Source of the DNA: Sipunculus nudus
Taxonomy: Eukaryota > Annelida > Sipuncula > Golfingiida > Sipunculidae
DNA: 64,000 nt
Direction of reading: 5' to 3'
Assembly: GCA_026874595.1 (NCBI GenBank)
Contig: CM049320.1
Coordinates: 11,311,964-11,375,963 of the forward strand
Shown here: piece by piece, positions 1 through 23,099 of the stretch
Numbering within the stretch: position 1 is the first letter of the stretch
How the letters are laid out: each line of letters begins with the position of its first letter
Notes under the pieces: generated by a model
Seen by the model: only the letters and a program-made list of their open reading frames with translations
The model's database searches: none
Told to the model about the DNA's origin: nothing
Made by a program: the position numbers and the translations under genes

Positions 1-261
1 AAAGAAGCTATATTGCCAGGCAAATAAACCGCTAAAATATTTTTCTTCCGACTCTAGTGTATGTATCGCGAGCAGTTTTTCTGGGTTTTCTCAGTCTAAA
101 CTTACTTATTTTTATGGGTTTACAACTTGTAATTATATATAACGTAGGGCACTCTCCGTAGCTTGGATGGCAGTGTGTAGCCGAGGAGGGAACTGGATGA
201 TACGGAGAAAACCACAGACCTTGGATGGGCCACTAGAACCTACTCTCATAGCAACCCCAGA

Positions 262-395
262 TTGTTACGAAGAGGGGAAAATATTGGGCAGATCACGGTT
301 TCGAACCCCTTTCGGTGGCGCCTAAGTCCAGCGTACCAACCGCTTCGCTAGCAAAGCAAGCTTCATTAGCGAGATAGTTCGGTCCCCGTAATACA
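262..395 (-). mobile_element. tRNA-derived SINE-like copy 1
   Basis: Read on the minus strand, the segment has an A-box-like TAGCGAAGCGG (positions 341-351) followed by a B-box-like GGTTCGAAACC (around 298-308), the internal pol III promoter arrangement of a tRNA. The tRNA-like part is followed on the plus side by a tail (caagcttcattagcgag) shared with the copies at 506-648 and 36717-36847. It is diverged and does not fold into a complete tRNA, so a SINE is a better reading than a tRNA gene. Confidence 0.6.
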
Positions 396-505
396 CCCCC
401 TCGTTAGAGGGTTCTGCTATCAGAACAAGACTAATTATCCCAGGAGTTACACTTTGGTGAGCTTATTCCCTGTCATAAAGTTTACCGTCACGTTGGACGA
501 GCCCC

Positions 506-648
506 CATTTTGTTACGAAAACAAATTTTTCAGGGGAAAACACAGGGCCAATCCCGGATTCGAACCCATGTCGGTGGCGCACAAGTCCGGCGTACCAACC
601 GTTTCTCTAGAAAAGCAAATTTCACTAGAGAGACAGTTCAGTCCGCTT
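506..648 (-). mobile_element. tRNA-derived SINE-like copy 2
   Basis: Second copy of the same family about 245 bp from the first. The minus strand carries TAGAGAAACGG (A box, one base diverged) and GGTTCGAATCC (B box) with the spacing of a tRNA gene, and both copies share the TTGTTACGA flank on the B-box side. Being tandem and in the same orientation they may have duplicated together. Confidence 0.6.
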
Positions 649-1180
649 TTATGTCACCCCGTAAGAATGTATTCAATCTAGGAGAGAGAGAGCCGAGCGT
701 TTTAACAGTCGACTGTAATGGCCCCCTACTTCTTCTTTACAATACTCAACTATATGGTTAACTTGTAACTATACAAAATGTGTTCATGTTGTGCTAGTAG
801 AAGAGCATCCGAAGACCGCATACGTCCACGCAGTCCGATCGAGTAACTTTCAAACTTCATTCAAATATTCCTGATTTTTTAAACCTCACATTCACAGCTC
901 ACAGATACACGTATATCTAACAAACAGTTTACACTTTATCAGCACCTAGATCCGGGGGAATAACCTGCCAGATATCATTAACTGTTCCTGTTTTCTTCAA
1001 AAAGTTTCATTCAGAAAATACATTACTGTCTACAGTAGATCTATAAGTATAGAAATTAAGAGACAAGCAAACATGGCATTTTAGCAGGGGCGTAGGCAGA
1101 AGATACCAAAGTGGAGAGGGGATGGGAGTGGCTGCAGGCATACCCATTACACATTACGCTATTACCATGGTCCACACGCC

Positions 1181-1183
<3 letters not shown>

Positions 1184-1229
<46 letters not shown>
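1184..1229. repeat. (AT)n microsatellite
   Basis: About 22 uninterrupted AT dinucleotides. Confidence 0.95.
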
Positions 1230-1230
<1 letters not shown>

Positions 1231-1375
1231 CCTTATATCTTGAGACAAGCGGGTTTTCTTTAGTAATAATTTAACTATAGAGTTGTCCGGAATATCGAGT
1301 CTGTAACTTTAGCAGTCTGTAACGACATCAGCGTGGTATTAGACTTAAGCGAGTTCGACACAACGAGGTTTCACC

Positions 1376-1376
<1 letters not shown>

Positions 1377-1426
<50 letters not shown>
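1377..1426. repeat. (AT)n microsatellite
   Basis: About 25 uninterrupted AT dinucleotides, 150 bp from the previous array. Confidence 0.95.
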
Positions 1427-1428
<2 letters not shown>

Positions 1429-2540
1429 CTTCATTCCTTTAGACAGGCGGGCCGCCCCGCTATTATTGACTCGTGAAAAACAAAATGTGTTTGGACGGTT
1501 GAGATGGTTATCTAAGACATTTTAGATTCTGCCCAAAATCTTCTTCAAATTCCAATATTCTTTTACATTTTAATACTCAGAACTAAAAAAAACAGTTAAT
1601 AGATCATTAATGAAAATCAATCAGCTTTTCCTTCAAATGTACGTTTGAAATGCATGATTCCTTATCTCCAGCTTCTCAGGTAGCTCATGACATTCAGAAA
1701 TAATGTCCCCGGAATTTCTCTCTTTGTATGAATTGTTGCAGATGAAAGTGTACACTAATGAAATGAAACAATTTTAAGAATAATTTCATACTATAAATTT
1801 TCTAGGGCGTTGTAAGTTTAATCTACATATTATTTGTAAATTTGGATGGGGGGGCTGCCTGGCCCCTGCGGCACCCTCCAGGTTACTCCCTGTATTAATG
1901 CGAACAAACACGTATCAGATCAGATCATAACAATTACCCCTGTAAAAATTATGAACAATATACAGGTGTCATTGAAAGATCTGCACATGTTTTAACCTCT
2001 TCAATGAGAGATGTACTTGTGGCGTCTGCGCGGAGAATAATCCCAAAATGGCGGTAGGGCATCCACCATTTATTCACGGATGCTCCTGTCCGTATTGTCC
2101 GCGTACTAATTACTCACCCGGCCGGACACTGGACTGACCTTGGAGTTAAAAGTGAAGGTTACATGTACTATGACAAAGCAACGCTATGCTTTGTATGCAC
2201 GTGGCTTGAGCTTTCGTTGATACCGATGGCGTAAAAAATGTATATCGGTTCTTTTCATATCTACATATATAATTTCCATTACTTATAGACTATTGCTAAG
2301 GTTATTTTACATTTTGCATGACATAAGTCTCTTCCAGATAAGAACCTCCTTTTTTTTAAGATTAGCTTATGTTTTGAGGTACTGCGAACTGTTCATGATT
2401 GTATTCATTACATGTGTAGTTTCAAGGTCAAGGTCAATGGCGTTTGAGAAGCCTCATGGACTAATAAAGTTTAGGTAACAAAAAAAAGACATTTAAATGT
2501 AACTACCGCTAAGATTTTATGCCAGACTAACAAGGATCAA

Positions 2541-2851
2541 AGGCGTCAATATAGGGGGGATGGGGGTATATATACCCCCCACTTTTTGGCAAGGGGGGAT
2601 GGCCAATGTAATTACCCCCCCCCCACTTTTCAGAGAATAATATTATAATATTACAAATGAAATATATAAATAAATAGTATCAAAAACTTTGTAATCATTT
2701 ACTAAAAATCGTTATATCCAAACCTTACTTAGAATTAAAAAAAAATAACTTATTTTCTATTATAATATTATAATTATTTGAAATATAATTAAGTATATAT
2801 ATATATAAATAAGTATAAATATATAACTATATAAATATGTATATAATAATC

Positions 2852-2889
<38 letters not shown>

Positions 2890-2917
2890 CACTCAGAGAC
2901 GCTGAAAAGGTAATATA

Positions 2918-2958
<41 letters not shown>

Positions 2959-3160
2959 CACCCCCCCCGGAAGAAAAATTGACGCCACTGACAAGGATGT
3001 ACACCAGATGTTGTTCGGAGGTGTCAATGAAGTGTGATTGGGGCGGCGGGAGGGGGGGGGTCTTACACCCCCCCCCTTTAGCAATAGGGGATTGTATATG
3101 TAAACAGCCCCCCCCCCCGGTCCGCTTTTCAGAGGATACTTTTTATAAGATGGAAATTGA
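2541..3160. repeat. poly-G/poly-C element with inverted GGCGTCAAT ends, partly duplicated
   Basis: A left end reading aaaggcgtcaatatagggggg at about 2541 is mirrored by a right end ccggaagaaaaattgacgcca at about 2967-2988, giving inverted GGCGTCAAT termini around G-rich and C-rich tracts. A second related block follows at 3027-3160: both contain a G run, a C run and a CTTTTCAGAG box (about 2625 and 3126). It looks like a non-autonomous element family. Two AT microsatellites (2854-2888, 2925-2954) lie inside it. Confidence 0.45.
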
Positions 3161-4176
3161 ATATATTAATAATAACAATGAGACTTTGGTTCCATTTCTA
3201 AATTGACGATAAAAAATGTTGTGTATCTTAACCTGGTTTAGGAGTAACCTATAGCGGAATCATAATACCTTATTGTTTTAAAACCGTACACTTTACTGTA
3301 ATTTTATTGTAATATGTCATACAGATAGAAAAGATATGGGTATTAGGCCATTGTTTCATATGATTATACACCTGTTTGTGTTGGTCTCGAGATCATATAT
3401 TCCTTGTATCGGCTGTTGGAGCAATTTTAACGGTTGATTTTATTTTTTTTTATTTTTTGTGTAACGATCGTTTTCATTTGTTTATTAGAAAATCACATTT
3501 TTGAAACGCATTTATATATTTTATTAAAAAATATGAAATATAAATAATGTTAAAAAAATTTTAGTTATACCATTGTGAAAATGGAGAAAAACTGTAGAAA
3601 ACCGATCACTCTGTTAGGAGATGCAACAATGAGCGTGGCACTAATGCGAGATAGTGTGACCGCACTTAAAACAGAAGAAATATGCAGAGAGAGCGAGAGC
3701 GAGAGAGAAATAGGAATCAAATTAGATTACTTCAAAATAATTTATCTTTTACTCCTTTTATAAGGAGAGTAAATGATTAACTGCTAAATAACCGTCTCAT
3801 GCATATTATTTATCTAGACAAAATATGAAAATAAAGAAATTCTGGTAAATTGGCATTACTTCATTTGTATAGGAGAACTAAACAAGTGTTCTAAACACTG
3901 AAACTGTGATAAGTATTAAGCTATAAACATGGCAAAGTAATTCATTACAGTAGTGCAATAATCAATGCAATAAATCTTCGATTAATCAAATAAATGATCA
4001 ATTCGTTTGACCTTGACCTCATGTGAATTAGGTTCTCAAAGTAATCGATTCCAAGTGTTTCGATCAAGACTCCGTCCGTGTCAATAATATCATATCAGTG
4101 ATTTTGGGTTCAAGGCCAACCGGTACTATCTGCTGTTTCCCACACTCGAATCCGGGTATGCGATGAGACAAACATC

Positions 4177-4184
4177 TATAAATA
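4177..4184 (+). promoter_or_regulatory. TATA box of the GH9 gene
   Basis: TATAAATA lies 44 bp upstream of the GH9 start codon, which leaves room for a transcription start near 4207 and a very short 5' leader. Nothing else upstream stands out as a regulatory site. Confidence 0.6.
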
Positions 4185-4220
4185 CAGGAAAACCACAGAC
4201 AGTCTCCAGTACCAGCAAAG

Positions 4221-14797
<10,577 letters not shown>

Positions 14798-14807
14798 TCG
14801 ATTTATG

Positions 14808-14813
14808 AATAAA
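14808..14813 (+). terminator. polyadenylation signal of the GH9 gene
   Basis: AATAAA starts 11 bp after the GH9 stop codon. It is unusually close, so the 3' UTR would be very short; later signals could also be used. Confidence 0.5.
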
Positions 14814-14977
14814 GAATGGTGGAAGATACATAATATTTTTGCTCACGTTGTTGTGTTTTTCTGGCATCGTAATAAGGGACTAATATTATTATTACTTCAG
14901 TGCATAGATATTCCGTGTTCTTTATCAATATTCAATGTACATCATACTTGCATGTGATATAAGCATACGCTATTCAA

Positions 14978-15100
14978 AGGCGGATCCAGGATTTAAATAA
15001 AGCAGAGGTTCAAACCAATAGGACTGATGACAAACCTTAAAAATGGGGGAGGGGGTGGAGTTCAGGCAGCAGACATTGGTTTGGAACCCAGTGATGTAGG
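14978..15100. repeat. interspersed GGATCCAGG-family element
   Basis: ggcggatccaggattta followed by ggactgatgacaaa matches the reverse complement of the element at 37671-37819. It has a G run like the other members. Ends are approximate. Confidence 0.45.
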
Positions 15101-15560
15101 ACTCGACTCCGCTTTATTAAGGACTCAGATGCGGACTTGGACTAGACGGAACTGGACTCGGACTTGGACTGGGCAGTAAGGCAGGGTTAATCTCGAATCA
15201 AGTGGAAAATAAAACGCTGTCAAAATTTATATAAAAAATGTGCACATTGCAGAACTACCATCAGAATAAAATAAAAAATAATACTATACATACCAAGTTT
15301 TAGCTCTGCGTCAGGGGGCAAACTTCATTAATCATTCAGCTAAAGGCCATTTGTCAAGTAACTTCAACTTTCCATTATCTTCTCAAATTTATTTTATATT
15401 TCTCAACAAGAAGATTTGTATTGGACTCAGATTTGGACTTTGTCTCGAGTTCCAACTGACTCAGAGTAGAAGAACTGAGCCTGGACCGGAATCATAAGCA
15501 CTTGGACCAAGGTGGCCTGGACTCAGACTTACACTCGGACCTGGATGGTGTGGACTCAAC
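15075..15560. repeat. degenerate GGACTC/GGACTTGGACT repeat clusters
   Basis: Two clusters (about 15075-15175 and 15415-15560) are built from short GGACT, GGACTC and GGACTTGGACT words in the same orientation, separated by about 240 bp of AT-rich sequence. No reading frame is conserved across them. Likely the low-complexity parts of a non-autonomous element. Confidence 0.5.
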
Positions 15561-18547
15561 TAAACCACTGCTGAAACCCTCAAAAATGTTACGGCTGCTG
15601 AAAATGACCAAACGCATTATTACTACAGACATATTTCATCACAGGAAGTAATGGAATTTAATTAGCATGTACGATTAGAGGGACCATTGCCCTATGTGGA
15701 AGTATATCCATATACGCATAGACCGTCTAAAGGGTCAAAACGCGTATTTTTATTTTAAAGAATGAGTCAGTTGTTTATAACGTGGCAACTATATAAATAA
15801 TTACATGACATCAATTTTAAACCCTGAAATAATTAAAACCTCTTACGTAAACAAGTTACAGTGATTAATTTTTAGTTTAGCAATGATTGTAGAAAGTTTC
15901 AAATGTTTACTTTGAGAGCGAAAACCGTGTGGGCTCAGTGGGGTGAAGATAACAGGAAGGAAAAACGCTTAATCGTGAACTTCAATAAAACCTGCCCAGC
16001 GAACGGGGTTTATGCACACACTTAAACTGACTTTTCACCGACTAGGATTTTATGGCGCTCTCATTGGTTTGAATGTTCTTTACCCTTTGTTGACTCTCAG
16101 GCATAATTTACCTAAACAACAGACCCTGCAATTGAAAGCAGTGGTTGGGTGAAAGGAAACGCAGAACGAATGTATGGCTCTTTCTGATGAAAGATGTAAT
16201 CTGATGTAATCTTTCTGATGGAATACCGTCATTATTCGTTGTTTTCAATATATACATATATATGGGTGTAAGAGTAGAAATAAAAAAAATAGTAAAATCA
16301 AACTCAGTCTGCTCCTCTAGCCAAATATATAGGTACCAACTGTCCCGAAGACGCACTCTGTTGCGAGTTACGTGTAATATCTGACATTCTGTGGGAATCG
16401 AATAAGTTAACTGTAAAGTCGTTGTTTAATCACAGTTTGCATTGAAATATGAATATATTGGTTATGTACTAGCCCTGCCTGGGCTTAAGTATTCATGTTT
16501 GCTACTAAAATAAACGTGATTTTATGTAGTGATAACTCAGTGCCAGCTCTTATTGTCGTTCAGAGAACCGTAATATAGTTCTATAATTTGCCGCGAGTAG
16601 GTAGTGCCTGTTCCAAGCGTAGCTAAACACCAAGAGTTTGGTGACTCTGACAGTGAGAGGAATTATGTTTTTACTATTGCATCGACTGGGCCAGTCTAGT
16701 TATCTACATATATGTACCTGGGGGGAAGGGGGGGGGGGGGGGAGGGGACAGGGAAGGCGCAAAATCAGTTTGATACAAATATACTGATATTTCAGGCCGT
16801 ACCTGGAAATCAACCGATAAGTTTTTATTTTACTTTTATATTACGTACAATAGATACTACAAATACATACTCTTTAAGAGTCAACAAAGCCTAAGAGGAA
16901 GTATCAATGATTCAACGGACCAGCCAGCGCTTCCTGTCTGGACCTCCATACCCAACCATAACCATGCAATATCTGAGTACAGTCAATCTACCTTGAGGCA
17001 GGCCACAACATGAATTCATCAAAAGGTGTGCCGGAAAAGATAAGATAAACATCATGTAATAATTTTTCCGTGGCCGCATTGGGCTTGGCACTTTCGTTAT
17101 GAACATTATAGAGAATATAGAAGTTTCTTGGTGTTTTTATTTAGGACATCTGGACAGGGAACAGATAAGACTCCATCTGGGCTAATGCTTATGAATGCTC
17201 CATGAATGTTAACAGTTTCATATACACGACCAGAGTTCATTTTAGCAGTATAGTGCAGATATGAGATATCGGTAACACATACGTATTCTGTTCGTTTGAT
17301 AAATATACCTAGTCCTCATGCATATATGCGGTTCATCAGACGACTATACAAAGGTGTGTATGATAAAGTTATAAGAAACCTCTAACAAGAATTCCTAGTG
17401 TGGTAGCGGTGACATTTAAGGAGAAAGAGCAAGGTAAGATGTCGGATAAAACAGGTTTCCAAGATATGGGAAACCATTGCTGCTGACTTGGGAACGAAGT
17501 CCAAAATGTGGAAAAGGCAGAATAGAGTGAGGTCGCTGGTCGCTGACATTAGAGAGTCTTCGACCAGCGTACTACTACCTGTCAGGGTTAGGCTGACCAG
17601 CCCAATATAATGTCTATACGGAGTAGTGCTGTTACGCTGTTTCAAATAAAAGGGGGAAGGGTGTTACGTTAAGAGTCAATAACGCTTCAAACAGAATGCA
17701 GACCATCTGCGTGCATTTTCGTATATATTCACCTGTTGTGAAATAAAAGGCTGAACAGATTGTCGTTGTCATAATGGGCACCAAGACCGGCTACAGGGAG
17801 TGGTGTAATATGAAATATCGGCAAAATTTTAAAATAAAAATAAGTATATTTGTTACGACAAACACGCTAGATTTGTACGGATATTCGCGAATATCAGCAA
17901 CGTTGAAAGTATCGAATCTTGTCAAAAATATCGAAACTGACATGTTCTGTTTTGCCAGGGCAATCGATCACCTTATCGTTCCTGTTTCAACAATCCGTAT
18001 AGATTGATATATTGCACCTAATGCATATATACTTAAAGAACGCCGGTTATGTAGGTGTGTAAGCTCACTGTGTAAATCATCAGTGGCATTTATTTGTATG
18101 TTCTTTAACTAATACATCATATAAGGGTTACTATAAAAGAAGAATGAAAGGATAAAGTGTAACCTGTGTAATGTGATTCAAATTAAGTGACATTCCACTG
18201 ATGTTAAGCGACTTGAACAACTATATAAATCTTCTTAACAATAAATTCCATGAATTAATTATAAGACTTTTGGTTACTTATAGACTTTTATGATTTTTTT
18301 ATATTTGTGTTATATTTAGCCATCTATGTATTTTAATTATGTATATGTTTAGATTATTTTTGTACACATTTTATTTTCATGATTATATAAATGTGAGCAT
18401 GTAATGCATATCACATTGTGAATGTATGTCTCATTGTGATATTTCAAGGACCCCTTAGAAAAACAACTGAACATATGCTGAATGGACCATCCTGGTAAAT
18501 ATATTTGTAAATAAATATGTATATACAGTTTGTCGAGAGAGCATGTC

Positions 18548-18554
18548 TATATAA
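18548..18554 (+). promoter_or_regulatory. possible TATA box of the small secreted-protein gene
   Basis: TATATAA lies 51 bp upstream of the candidate start codon at 18605. In AT-rich DNA such motifs are common, so this is supportive only. Confidence 0.3.
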
Positions 18555-18604
18555 CATACTGTTGCCAGAACAAATCAGCCTTTTTTTCTAACAGAGCACT
18601 AAGG

Positions 18605-19563
18605 ATGAAGTATTTACACACGTGGATGACGCGTAATCGGATGTTCCTATGTCTTGTGGCATTGGGTGTTGTACGGGTGTTTTGGCCGGCAGGATCCCAA
18701 TGTGCTTGTGGTCTGGATCTTTCTGAGGAATTACAGGTGTTCAAAATATTTTTTGCTAGTAAAAATAAGCAAGATGCATTTTGAGTATTTATATTTTAAA
18801 CGTAACGTCAGTTTAAGACGTGTATATTTCATGTTTTTTTTTAAAGTATTGTAGACTCCGTCAGACCCAATATAATCACTATTAAAGTCGAATTTTGGAA
18901 CAAAATATCATTCAATTCGGATTTAACTCTTACACATATGTACAGATGTACACATAAATTAGCTCTTGGGAAAACATTTAAAATCGTCCTTCAAGTACAA
19001 TGAGGAGTCAATACAGGAAAATAAGAACAACTGGTACATATTATCACCAATCATATTAAAAATAAAAGCTACATTTTATCACCAATTCTCGTATGTGTTT
19101 GGTTTTTTACTTAGAATATGTAACATAACTCATGTTTATTGATTTACAAAATTATGCGTTGAATAGCGTCCATTGCACTTTATTTAAAAATGAGTAACCA
19201 GGAATTTTGATATGTACTATGAGTGATTTTTTCTTTAAACATTTTAAAAGTATCTGTTCACATATGATCAGACATAAAATGTTTCATATCCATTTTATCA
19301 TACTGCCATTTTTCTCGTATGTATCAAGAGGAAGACTACCAAATTATTTTTTTAATATCCAGATTATCGATCACGTGAAGGCTACTGGTCCAGAGAAACT
19401 ACACGGGGAATTCCGGGAGGGCGGTATACCAACACTACGAGCAATTGACGAGAAACTGAACCATTCTCTATCCGTACATTCAAGTGATCTGCCGATTGTA
19501 GACAGTTATGAAGTGTTTCTAAAAGACACAAAACTTAATGTACCGCAGTGCAAATGGAGTTAA
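18605..19563 (+). CDS. putative small secreted protein, two exons, family unknown
   Basis: I do not recognise this protein. Candidate exons are 18605-18736 and 19363-19563, both ending or beginning in phase 0, giving 110 aa. The N-terminus has a basic stretch followed by a hydrophobic core (MFLCLVALGVVRVFW, about residues 13-27), consistent with a signal peptide with predicted cleavage near residues 31-33. The mature part is polar, has Cys-Ala-Cys just after the signal and one cysteine near the C-terminus (QCKWS). The intron starts CAG/GTGTTC, a weak donor, and ends after TATCCAG. Alternative: exon 2 could belong to another transcript, or the frame could be fortuitous. A later start (Met 8 or Met 13) is possible. 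Confidence 0.4.
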
Positions 19564-21107
19564 CGGTACCACCGTCCTTCTAGTGTAATTATTCCATCTA
19601 AAGAATACTAAAGAATACTAAAGAAGGCTACTTTTTGGATATATGGGACACTTTCTTGATATACAACCGCTATTTTACACGCTCTATTTGTAAAATGGTA
19701 AGGAGAAAAAAAGGTATAGTTCCCAGGCACCGCCCACGTCAATTTTAATCCCCGCATCAAACAGTTTTATTTTAATTTTTTTTTCTTTCAAAAAGGTAAA
19801 ATAATATAATTGTGAGAAGATTTCTTTTGCTATGTAGAGCCTTCACCTGTTAAGCAAAAAATTCTGTTATTATATTTTATTTTCCCTGATCATATGACAT
19901 TTTTATCGAAACAAAAAGTAAAAGAAAAATATCGCCCGCCCGCACTGATTTAAAGAAAAAGTGCCTGAGATCCATATTTTTTTGTTTGAGAGTGAAATAT
20001 TTTCTAGAACAGAATGCTACTTAATAGACAAAGCTTGGAGAATATATCATTTATGCCATGTGGAAATATTTTTTGTGTGGCAAAAACACTGACACATTAA
20101 AGAGACACCTGCCTTTGGTGGAATCCGTACCTTTAAATGGTTTATATGAATTTAGAATAGATAATTTTGACTGATTGATAGGACTATAATCATAAGTACA
20201 TATATAATAACTGTGATTGAAGATAAAAAAAATACCCTGAGCTATTGTCTATACCTTTTTTCTCCAGGAAGGTAGGTTTATGGCGTTTATTTTATATGGA
20301 CATTTGGGTCAAGGTTTTTGTTTTTGGGCGTGCAAAACTAGATTATACATATAGCGTGTTGCGCTAATGAACGTTTACGTTATATATATTGCTCGAAAAG
20401 ATAATTTTCCACTACTGACTTCATTACAGAGTAACAGTTACAGGTGACAGATTTGCACCTGCTATTTACTTAAAGAACGTCAGCTCTTTTACCCATTTTA
20501 TCGCTCAGTTGTTGGCGACGAGGCAAGATTCCCGGTGTCTCTCGGCTGTATAGTCTCTCTCAAGACCACTGTTTGTCAAACTACTCAAGAAAAGAAATTT
20601 ACTCCAGGTTATCAAATTTGTATACCGTTTATGAAAATACTGTGATACATTGACACCTTAAGTAGCATAGTGTCCCTTTGTTAATTTTTGTTCTTACAAT
20701 CTTTAACTGTTTATTTAATATATACGTTTTAAAGCCTGAGTGTTCTTTGACTACACGCACACAAGACTCAACTCTCCAACTGTGTTACACAAGTACAACA
20801 ATTAAGAATGAGAGGATTTTCTATTCTGTTTGATTGGTAGAGAAACATGATTCTCGCGACCCAGACGAGTTGTGTGAAAACCTTAAAAACTGACTAGAAT
20901 GTCGAAATACACCGCGCAGCAATGAAAAAGTGTATCTGTATAAGGAACAGGACGACAAGTTTACTTTTATGTTAAATGAGGAACCTTTTAGGGCAGATGG
21001 CATATTTAATTCTGATTGAATAGGCCCGGTTTTAGAAGGGAACAGGGAGCACCCTCTCTTTTCGACCAAAAGAAAATCGGTGGACCCTCTGTCTGTCTGC
21101 CTGTCTG

Positions 21108-21124
21108 CCCCCCCCCCCCCCCCA

Positions 21125-21170
<46 letters not shown>
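21108..21170. repeat. poly-C followed by (CT)n
   Basis: About 15 C then about 22 CT dinucleotides, with further pyrimidine-rich sequence to about 21235. Confidence 0.9.
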
Positions 21171-21174
<4 letters not shown>

Positions 21175-22397
21175 TTTTCCTTTCTCTCCCTTCCCCTCTA
21201 CCTCTCTCCCTCTCCTCTCTCTTGCTCTCTGTTTCCGGTTTGTTTCATATTCTTCGGTGGAAAGTGATGATAGTTTAAATTCTGTTGATAAGAAATGACG
21301 TGAAGGGTTTTTGCAAAATGTTTTCAATATTTATTTTCATATATATAGACTCTGCATTGTCTAACAAGTCTTTGCAAGAATATCCCAATACCACGACATT
21401 TGTAAAAAAAACAGGTTTACATTTTCATTATTTAATTCAGACAACGATCACAAATATATATTTTTTCGAAAAATTTCATCCAGCCAGCTTTATCAAAACC
21501 AAAAATTGTGAATGCGTCCAGATGCAACATGCACATTTTTTTCACAAATATGAATTATGCAAATTCCTATATAGCCTAGCATGATTGTACAGTCTGGACG
21601 AACTGTTTTTAACTCCTTAGCTTTAACAACACCGTTTCTGGATCGGAAAGTCCACGTCGATGACACATGACACAGAAATATATATTTGAACAAATGTGAC
21701 TGTAAATTATAAAATAGTACCACTCACACTGTTAACTGTATTACAATGTATATCATATAAACATTTGAGTGTTAATAACAAATTTAACCATTAACACTAT
21801 TTACCATATATGCTAAAGTGGCACAAAGTAAACGGATTATAAATCCGCCAAAGCAATATGAATCATTATTTGCAAATAAAATTTATGGGTTCATTCTTTG
21901 ACCCTTTTTTAACCCCTCTCCATTGTTACTTGGAAGCCTGTCCCGTCCATTCGCGAGCTTTCACAAACATACAAAAACACAACAGGAGGAAATTATAATA
22001 GCACAAATTACATACAATAGGATTACAATACTGAATCATTTTCCATTAAAATCATAGCAAATTTCCCATCATTCAAGATGTTTGCAACGTCCAATTATAA
22101 GCTGCATTGTATATAATTAACATGATCATAACTAGAAAGGGGTGATGGGTAGTGTGATATCAGGAGGGACAATGTCGTCCTGTCTGATACTAACTTTTGA
22201 TCAAAAAGATGGCGTCGAGTTTTATTACCTCCCTTATTTGTTAAAGAGGATATCGGAAATAATGTTATGAAAAAATTCTGCATAGCGTCAAATGGGACGA
22301 TTTTATCAAACACGATGCATATGAAAGAAGATCACTTTCGAAATGGATATCTTAACATGATCATGTATCCAATGATGTATAAAATCATTATATAATT

Positions 22398-23081
22398 GAA
22401 GCAATTGATAATTTACTTATATTGTACTTATATCAAACCACTCAACTGACCAAAACTGAAAGTATTACATAAAAGTAAGTAGAATTCTCAGTCTATCAGC
22501 TTCATAACGGAGAATTGTTTCTTTGCATTTTGTAAGAACAATCATCACTACTATTTAATTTAAAAATTTCCTCACTATAAATTTATCCTTGATATTGTAG
22601 AAGTTAAAGATCCTGTATAAGAGTGTTATATTGACCATTATGCCCAAGAAATCAATATCTAGATCCTAGTTGCTGTAATATTCCTGGTTGTTCCACCAGG
22701 AGGAGAAACGTTCATCCCCGTTCGTGTGTACGTATGTGTGAAGCAATTGATAATTTACTTATATTATACTTATATCAAACCACTCAACTGACCAAAACTG
22801 AAAGTATTACATAAAAGTAAGTAGAATTCTCAGTCTATCAGCTTCATAACGGAGAATTGTTTCTTTGCATTTTGTAAGAACAATCATCACTACTATTTAA
22901 TTTAAAAATTTCCTCACTATAAATTTATCCTTGATATTGTAGAAGTTAAAGATCCTGTATAAGAGTGTTATATTGACCATTATGCCCAAGAAATCAATAT
23001 CTAGATCCTAGTTGCTGTAATATTCCTGGTTGTTCCACCAGGAGGAGAAACGTTCATCCCCGTTCGTGTGTACGTATGTGT
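22398..23081. repeat. 342-bp tandem duplication
   Basis: Two copies (22398-22739 and 22740-23081) are nearly base-for-base identical; the only difference I see is attgtac versus attatac near the start. Both end at cgtgtgtacgtatgtgt. Such identity implies a very recent duplication, allelic copy or assembly join. Confidence 0.9.
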
Positions 23082-23099
23082 TTATGTGTTTATGTATTT

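Larger units (their letters stand above)
1..4176. other. intergenic, repeat-rich, no gene seen
   Basis: No open reading frame here has splice-site context, codon bias or a family motif that I recognise. The stretch contains two tRNA-like SINE copies, two long AT microsatellites, and a poly-C/poly-G element near 2.5-3.1 kb, each listed separately. The remainder is AT-rich sequence without visible structure. Confidence 0.6.
14814..18547. other. intergenic, no gene seen
   Basis: Open frames here are short and lack motifs or splice context. The stretch holds an interspersed element at 14978-15100, a GGACTC-type degenerate repeat at 15075-15560 and a poly-G run near 16730. Otherwise I see nothing. 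Confidence 0.55.

Noticed and set aside
20821-21327. 168-codon minus-strand open frame
   Set aside because: It runs through the (CT)n/(GA)n and poly-C tracts and encodes Arg-Glu and Gly runs from the microsatellite; no domain and no splice context.
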